Of a stretch of 10,417 nt of DNA, positions 6,537 to 10,417 are shown in pieces; the first letter of the stretch is position 1; each line of letters opens with the position of its first letter. The notes beneath the pieces are model-generated. The model made no database searches. It had not been told where the DNA came from and was given only the letters and a program-made list of their open reading frames with translations. Origin of the DNA: Candidatus Aminicenantota bacterium (GTDB taxonomy: Bacteria; Acidobacteriota; UBA6911; RPQK01; JAJDTT01); the NCBI GenBank assembly GCA_026706325.1, contig JAPOYZ010000537.1, positions 1-10,417 of the forward strand, written 5' to 3'. A program made the translations under genes and the position numbers.

Positions 6537-7379
6537 GTGTACGTGAGCGGACCCGGTCCGGACCGTTACAGCGAATTGGGATTCCTCCCTCTGAGCCTGG
6601 CCTTCTCCTTCTTCTTCATGTGGGCCATCTCCGGGACCGGCCAGCCCAGCACCATGGTCCGCCTGATGGCCTTCAAGGGGTCCGGCACCCTGAAGCGCTC
6701 CATCTTCACCGTCGCCATCTACTACTCCCTGATCTACTTTCCGCTGGTGATCATCTTCTGTTGCGCCCGCATCTTCCTGCCCGGGATGGAACTGGAGTCG
6801 GACCGGATCATGCCGGCCGTCGCCGTCTTTCTCAGCGGCTTCGCCGGCGCGCCCTGGATGGCCGGAATCCTGGTGGCGGCCCCGTTCGCCGCCGTCATGT
6901 CCACGGTGGACAGCTTTTTGCTGGTGATCTCCTCCGCCCTGGTCCGGGACGTCTACCAGCGCAACATCAATCCGCAGGCGCCGGAGCGGACCATCAAGAG
7001 GATGAGCTATGTCTTCACCTTCGTGGTCGGCTTCGCCGCGGTGCTGGGAGCGGTGAACCCGCCCCTGTTCCTGCAGGACATCATCGTCTACACGGGCAGC
7101 GGACTCGCCTCGTGCTTTCTGGCCCCCGTCGTACTGGGGCTCTACTGGCCCCGAGTCAATACCTGGGGAGCAACGGCGGGGATGTTGGGAGGGTTCCTGT
7201 TCCACCTCTCCCTCTACGGGGCCGGCTATTTCGCCTACGGCCGGTTTTCCTCCTACCGGCTCCTGGGGCTCGACCCCATCATCTGGGGTCTGGCCGTCTC
7301 CTTCTTTCTGGTCATCGCCGTCAGCAAAGCGACGCCGGCGCCGCCCCGCCATATCGTCCGGAGGTACTTCTACAAGTAA
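6537..7379 (+). CDS. Sodium:solute symporter, C-terminal part after in-frame stop
   Basis: This is the 280-codon continuation of the symporter in the same frame, with GTG abutting the TGA. LGFLPLSLAFSFFFMWAISG (14-33), GQPSTMVRLMAF (35-46) and AAPFAAVMSTVDSFLLV (114-130) are family signatures; the MSTVDS segment supplies sodium-site hydroxyls in SSS transporters. Several further helices follow (about 157-178, 184-203, 210-230, 246-264), and the tail is basic (RHIVRRYFYK). Together with the upstream part the protein would be 642 residues counting the TGA position. If translated separately, it would need reinitiation at GTG right after TGA; no Shine-Dalgarno precedes it. Options are a recent nonsense mutation, an assembly error, or a genuinely split transporter. 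Conservation of all motifs on both sides argues that any mutation is young. Confidence 0.85.
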   Translation: MYVSGPGPDRYSELGFLPLSLAFSFFFMWAISGTGQPSTMVRLMAFKGSGTLKRSIFTVAIYYSLIYFPLVIIFCCARIFLPGMELESDRIMPAVAVFLSGFAGAPWMAGILVAAPFAAVMSTVDSFLLVISSALVRDVYQRNINPQAPERTIKRMSYVFTFVVGFAAVLGAVNPPLFLQDIIVYTGSGLASCFLAPVVLGLYWPRVNTWGATAGMLGGFLFHLSLYGAGYFAYGRFSSYRLLGLDPIIWGLAVSFFLVIAVSKATPAPPRHIVRRYFYK

Positions 7380-7425
7380 CAGCCAGGGAGTTGACCGCGG
7401 TTCCGCGCCAGCCGACAAGAAGACC

Positions 7426-8463
7426 ATGTGGAAATACCACCGATACCTTCCGGTCCGCGACACCCGTCACATTCTCACCCTGGGTGAGGGCGCCACGCCC
7501 CTGGTCCATTTGGACGGCGGACCGTTCCTGAAGATGGAACAGCTCAACCCTTCCGGCTCCTACAAGGACCGGTTCGCCAGCTCTGCCGTCTCCTGGATGC
7601 GGGAGCAGGGCCTGAGTTCCTGTCTGGCCACCTCCTCCGGCAACACCGGCTCGGCCTTAGCTGCCTACTGCGCCCGGGCCGGCATCCCCTGCCACATCTT
7701 TCTGGTGGAGACCACGCCGGCGGGGAAGGCGGTCCAGATGCTGGCGTACGGGGCGGTCCTGAAACGGGTCCGGGGTTTCGGACTGGACCCGGCGGCCAGC
7801 CGCGACGTGATGGAACGGCTGCAGCGGGAAGCGCCGGCCCGAAGCGCCGCACTCCAGATCTCCGCCTTCACCTTCAGCCCCGAAGGGATGGACGGGGTCA
7901 AGACCATCGGCTACGAGATCGCCGACGACTTGGACGATGTGGACGACGTTTTCGTTCCCATCGGGGGAGGGGGCCTGCTGACGGCCATTGCCCGCGGGTT
8001 CGACGACTATTTCCGCGAGGGACGGATTCCACGGGTGCCGCGGATCCACGCCGTCCAGCCCCGGGGCTGCGCCACCGTCACCGGACCCCTGGACCGGGGG
8101 GAAACTCAAGCGGTGGAGGTGGAGTGCACGTCGGTCATTTCGGGTCTTCAGGTCCCCAACGTCATCGATGCCCAACTGGCCCTGGACATCGTCCTGGAGA
8201 CGGGCGGCAGCGGGCAGTCCGTGAGCGACCGGGAAGTGTTTCGCGCCCAAGAGGCGCTGTTCAGCCGGGGCGTCTACTGCGAGCCCGCCGGGGCCACCGC
8301 TTACGCCGGCTACCTGAAGGCCCGATCAGAAGGATCGGTGTCCGCTTCGAATCGGGCCGTCTGCATCGTGACGGGCCACGGTTTCAAGGACCTAGGATCG
8401 GTGGAGCGGGCCGTCAGCTCCCGATCCATCCCCATGGTGGAACTGGACGCGCTCCTGGATTGA
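7426..8463 (+). CDS. Threonine-synthase-like PLP-dependent enzyme (fold type II)
   Basis: This 345-residue cytoplasmic enzyme of the tryptophan-synthase-beta superfamily is closest in style to threonine synthase. NPSGSYKDRF (41-50) holds the expected PLP-binding lysine K47. SSGNTGSALAAYCARAG (70-86) is the phosphate/substrate loop, and IGGGGLLTA (179-187) is the glycine-rich PLP-phosphate site. YCEPAGATAYAGY (284-296) and VTGHGFKD (315-322) close the active site. Threonine synthases usually read NPTGSFKDR and STGNTSASAAAY here, so this paralogue could act on another phosphorylated or hydroxylated amino acid. The symporter/hydrolase neighbours point to a catabolic role rather than threonine biosynthesis (inference). 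It starts 46 bases after the symporter stop with only a weak ribosome site (AAGAAG) and ends nine bases before the hydrolase ATG, so it is very likely in the same transcript. Length and motifs look intact. Confidence 0.85.
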   Translation: MWKYHRYLPVRDTRHILTLGEGATPLVHLDGGPFLKMEQLNPSGSYKDRFASSAVSWMREQGLSSCLATSSGNTGSALAAYCARAGIPCHIFLVETTPAGKAVQMLAYGAVLKRVRGFGLDPAASRDVMERLQREAPARSAALQISAFTFSPEGMDGVKTIGYEIADDLDDVDDVFVPIGGGGLLTAIARGFDDYFREGRIPRVPRIHAVQPRGCATVTGPLDRGETQAVEVECTSVISGLQVPNVIDAQLALDIVLETGGSGQSVSDREVFRAQEALFSRGVYCEPAGATAYAGYLKARSEGSVSASNRAVCIVTGHGFKDLGSVERAVSSRSIPMVELDALLD

Positions 8464-8472
8464 GATCCGCCC

Positions 8473-10326
8473 ATGGCCCTGAGGATCGAACGAAACGTCA
8501 TGGTCACGATGCGGGACGGTGTCCGCCTGGGAACCGACGTCTACCGCCCCGCCGACGTCCCGGGACCCCTGCCGGCCCTCCTGGAACGGACCCCCTACGG
8601 CAAGCATGACCTGGAGCGGATGCGGCGGGCCGAGCGATACGCCGAGCATGGATATGCCGTTGTGGTCCAGGACTGCCGGGGCTGCCATTCCTCCGACGGA
8701 GACCTGGTCTTTCTGGTCAACGAACCCTTCGACGGCTACGACGCCGTGGAGTGGACCGCCCGCCAGGAGTGGTGCGAGGGGAAAGTGGGAACGTACGGCA
8801 CCTCCTACGTGGCGTGGACCCAGAGCAGCCTGGCCACGCAGAATCCCCCTCATCTCGCCTGCATGATCCCCACCATGGGTGGCTGGAACGCCTACACCAG
8901 CTCGGTTCGGCAGGGCGGCGCCTACGAGCTTCGCTTTTTGGCCTGGGCCTTCTGGCACTCCGTCAATCACGGGAACACCGAAACCAGGGCTCAACCCTGG
9001 GTGCAGGAGGGGTTGGCGTCGGGTCCCGATTTTCGGCATTGGCTCCGGCGGCTGCCGCTGCGAAGGGGACAGAGCCAGCTTGCGCTGCTCCCGGGTTACG
9101 AGCGCTGGGCCTTGGATCTGGTCCGGCGCGGGGATTACGACGAGTTCTGGAAACAACCCGGGTTGGCGATCGAGGAGTTCCTGGAACAGCACTCGGACGT
9201 CCCCATCCTCCTGATCGGAGGATGGTACGACTCCTATACCCGAGCCACGCTGGAGGCCTTCCAGGCTCTGAGGCAGGCCAAGAAGGGACCGGTGAAGGTG
9301 GTCATGGGCCCCTGGGTGCACGGCACCTACACCACTGAGGAGCAGATTTCCGGTGACGTGGACCTGGGTCCCGAGGCGCCTCTGGAGAGTCTGGACCGCC
9401 TCCACCTGGACTGGTTCGACCAATGGCTCAAGGGACGGGAAACGGATGCGGCCCGCATGCCGGCCGTCCGGTGGTTCCTCATGGGCGGCGGCAGCGGGCG
9501 CAGGACGCGCCTGGGCAATCTGGATCATGGGGGGCATTGGCGGGAGGGAGACGGCTGGCCGTTGCCGCAGGCGGCGCCCACGCCCTACTACCTCCACCCG
9601 GACCGGACCCTGTCGACCAGCCCCCCGGACGGGGAAGAGTCCTCCACCAGCTACTCCTACGATCCGCGGCGTCCGGTCCCCACCGTGGGCGGGAATTTCT
9701 CCTCTCTGAGCTATATCCATCCCTGGCCCGTTGGGATCCGGCCGGAATCGGTCCCCACGCCGACCATGATCGAGGCCGTGAGCCCGGCCGGTGGGTTCGA
9801 CCAGACCGAGGGGTCGGACTTCTTTGGATGCAATCCTCCCTATCTGCCCCTGGGCTCCCGTCCCGACGTCCTGGTGTTCGAAACGCCTCCGTTGGAGGAG
9901 GACCTGGAGATCGCGGGTCCCATGGAGGTCAAACTCTGGGTTTCTTCATCCGCACGGGACACCGACTTCACCGCCAAGCTCATCGACGTCTATCCAGCCA
10001 GCCCGGACTACCCGCTGGGCTATGCGTTGAACCTGAGCGACAGCATCGTCCGCGCCCGGTACCGCGAGGATTCCGGTACCGCCCGCTTCCTGGAGCCGGG
10101 AGAAGTCGTCTCCATCACCATCGTCCTTTACCCCACAGCCAACGTTTTCCGGAAAGGACACCGGATTCGCCTGGACGTCTCCTCCAGCAACTTCCCGCGG
10201 TTCGACGTCAATCCCAACACGGGGGAGCCGCTGGGCCGGGAACGGAGTTGGGCCATCGCCCGCAACACCGTGTTTCATGACCGGAGCCGGCCGTCACACA
10301 TCATGCTGCCCCTGTTTGCCCGGTGA
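8473..10326 (+). CDS. CocE/NonD family serine hydrolase (X-Pro dipeptidyl-peptidase-like)
   Basis: This 617-residue alpha/beta hydrolase belongs to the group of cocaine esterase, glutaryl-7-ACA acylase and X-prolyl dipeptidyl peptidases, which cleave acyl esters or amides. The N-terminal NVMVTMRDGVRLGTDVYRP (8-26) is diagnostic. YAVVVQDCRG (61-70) precedes the nucleophile elbow. That elbow is GTYGTSYVAWTQ (106-117), with Ser111 in GxS; family members usually read GxSYxG, here GTSYVA. LIGGWYDSY (247-255) carries Asp253 and MGPWVHG (278-284) carries His283, completing the triad. A C-terminal jelly-roll domain (about 350-617) includes EIAGPMEVKLWVSSSARDTDF and ends with a family-like RPSHIMLPL. 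No signal peptide is visible, so the enzyme is probably cytoplasmic. It starts nine bases after the PLP-enzyme stop, without a clear Shine-Dalgarno, which is consistent with translational coupling. The substrate is unknown. In this operon it plausibly splits an imported acylated or peptide-like compound. Confidence 0.93.
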   Translation: MALRIERNVMVTMRDGVRLGTDVYRPADVPGPLPALLERTPYGKHDLERMRRAERYAEHGYAVVVQDCRGCHSSDGDLVFLVNEPFDGYDAVEWTARQEWCEGKVGTYGTSYVAWTQSSLATQNPPHLACMIPTMGGWNAYTSSVRQGGAYELRFLAWAFWHSVNHGNTETRAQPWVQEGLASGPDFRHWLRRLPLRRGQSQLALLPGYERWALDLVRRGDYDEFWKQPGLAIEEFLEQHSDVPILLIGGWYDSYTRATLEAFQALRQAKKGPVKVVMGPWVHGTYTTEEQISGDVDLGPEAPLESLDRLHLDWFDQWLKGRETDAARMPAVRWFLMGGGSGRRTRLGNLDHGGHWREGDGWPLPQAAPTPYYLHPDRTLSTSPPDGEESSTSYSYDPRRPVPTVGGNFSSLSYIHPWPVGIRPESVPTPTMIEAVSPAGGFDQTEGSDFFGCNPPYLPLGSRPDVLVFETPPLEEDLEIAGPMEVKLWVSSSARDTDFTAKLIDVYPASPDYPLGYALNLSDSIVRARYREDSGTARFLEPGEVVSITIVLYPTANVFRKGHRIRLDVSSSNFPRFDVNPNTGEPLGRERSWAIARNTVFHDRSRPSHIMLPLFAR

Positions 10327-10356
10327 CGCCTTCATTCGTGCCGGTGCATTTGCTTT

Positions 10357-10385
10357 TTGAAGACATCTGCCGTTCCGTTGATAAT
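10357..10385 (+). promoter_or_regulatory. Candidate sigma-70 promoter for a gene beyond the window
   Basis: TTGAAG (10357-10362) and GATAAT (10380-10385) are separated by exactly 17 bases and match 4/6 and 5/6 of the consensus. The site lies in non-coding DNA after the hydrolase stop and 26 bases before a perfect ribosome site, so it probably starts a new transcript. Confidence 0.45.
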
Positions 10386-10411
10386 GAACACTCCACGAAG
10401 CTAGTCGTCGC

Positions 10412-10417
10412 AGGAGG
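10412..10417 (+). promoter_or_regulatory. Perfect Shine-Dalgarno at window end
   Basis: AGGAGG ends at the last base of the window. Its position after the candidate promoter suggests a plus-strand start codon within about ten bases outside the window. The gene itself cannot be seen. Confidence 0.5.

Noticed and set aside
6534..6590. TGA as a selenocysteine codon with a downstream hairpin
   Set aside because: SSS transporters are not selenoproteins, the site is a non-redox loop, and the palindromes do not resemble a bacterial SECIS apical loop. A nonsense mutation or error is simpler.
7396..7407. Small CGCG-GTTC-CGCG hairpin between symporter and PLP enzyme
   Set aside because: It has only four base pairs and no further context, and is expected by chance in GC-rich DNA.
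5475..7463. 662-codon open frame on the minus strand across the symporter
   Set aside because: It lies fully antisense to a clear transporter gene, has a low-complexity D/G/H/Q/E-rich translation with no recognisable domain, and is the usual shadow of GC-rich third positions.
8392..9720. 442-codon minus-strand frame across the CocE hydrolase
   Set aside because: Same reason: an antisense shadow in GC-rich DNA with no family-like motifs, opposite a motif-complete hydrolase.

Overview
The window is about 10.4 kb of mostly GC-rich bacterial chromosome. For example, 40 of 60 bases at 8761-8820 are G or C. Gene content, GC level and the symporter/CocE style of the genes would fit an uncultured Acidobacteriota-like or similar soil/marine bacterium, but that placement is a guess from style. 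No ribosomal RNA or other marker settles it.

Layout. (1) Positions 1-1257, minus strand: tyrosyl-tRNA synthetase, lacking only its last few residues beyond the window edge. (2) 1258-1560: a 303-base divergent spacer with a GA-rich 11-bp direct repeat. (3) 1561-3447, plus strand: a visibly AT-richer two-gene cassette. It encodes an ABC-type/AAA ATPase followed, with an 8-base overlap, by a TOPRIM-like protein. The second gene is split by a one-base frameshift near 2983. The architecture resembles two-component anti-phage or abortive-infection pairs (RloA/RloB, AbiL, PARIS-like), but the function is inferred. (4) 3615-4073, plus: a RidA/YjgF-family protein with its own candidate promoter. (5) 4095-4979, minus, convergent with it: an inner-membrane-anchored OmpA-domain protein with a long coiled coil. 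(6) 5113-10326, plus: a tight run of genes that looks like one operon. It holds a DUF997/YhdT-like two-helix membrane protein, a sodium:solute symporter interrupted by an in-frame TGA at 6534-6536, a threonine-synthase-like PLP enzyme, and a CocE/NonD-type alpha/beta hydrolase. (7) 10327-10417: a candidate promoter and a perfect Shine-Dalgarno sequence at the very end, pointing to another plus-strand gene just outside.

How the genes may work together. The last four genes read as an uptake-and-breakdown unit. The small protein and symporter would import an organic solute (pantothenate/amino-acid-like permease family), the CocE hydrolase would cleave an acyl or peptide-like ester or amide, and the PLP enzyme would act on an amino-acid product. 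The substrate cannot be read from sequence. The ATPase/TOPRIM cassette appears inserted between housekeeping genes and differs from them in base composition, which suggests horizontal transfer.

Two disrupted reading frames (TOPRIM gene and symporter) within 4 kb could be real decay or errors in a draft or metagenomic assembly. Read-level evidence would separate these. I did not find a convincing wholly new system. The ATPase/TOPRIM pair and the split symporter operon are the best candidates for follow-up.
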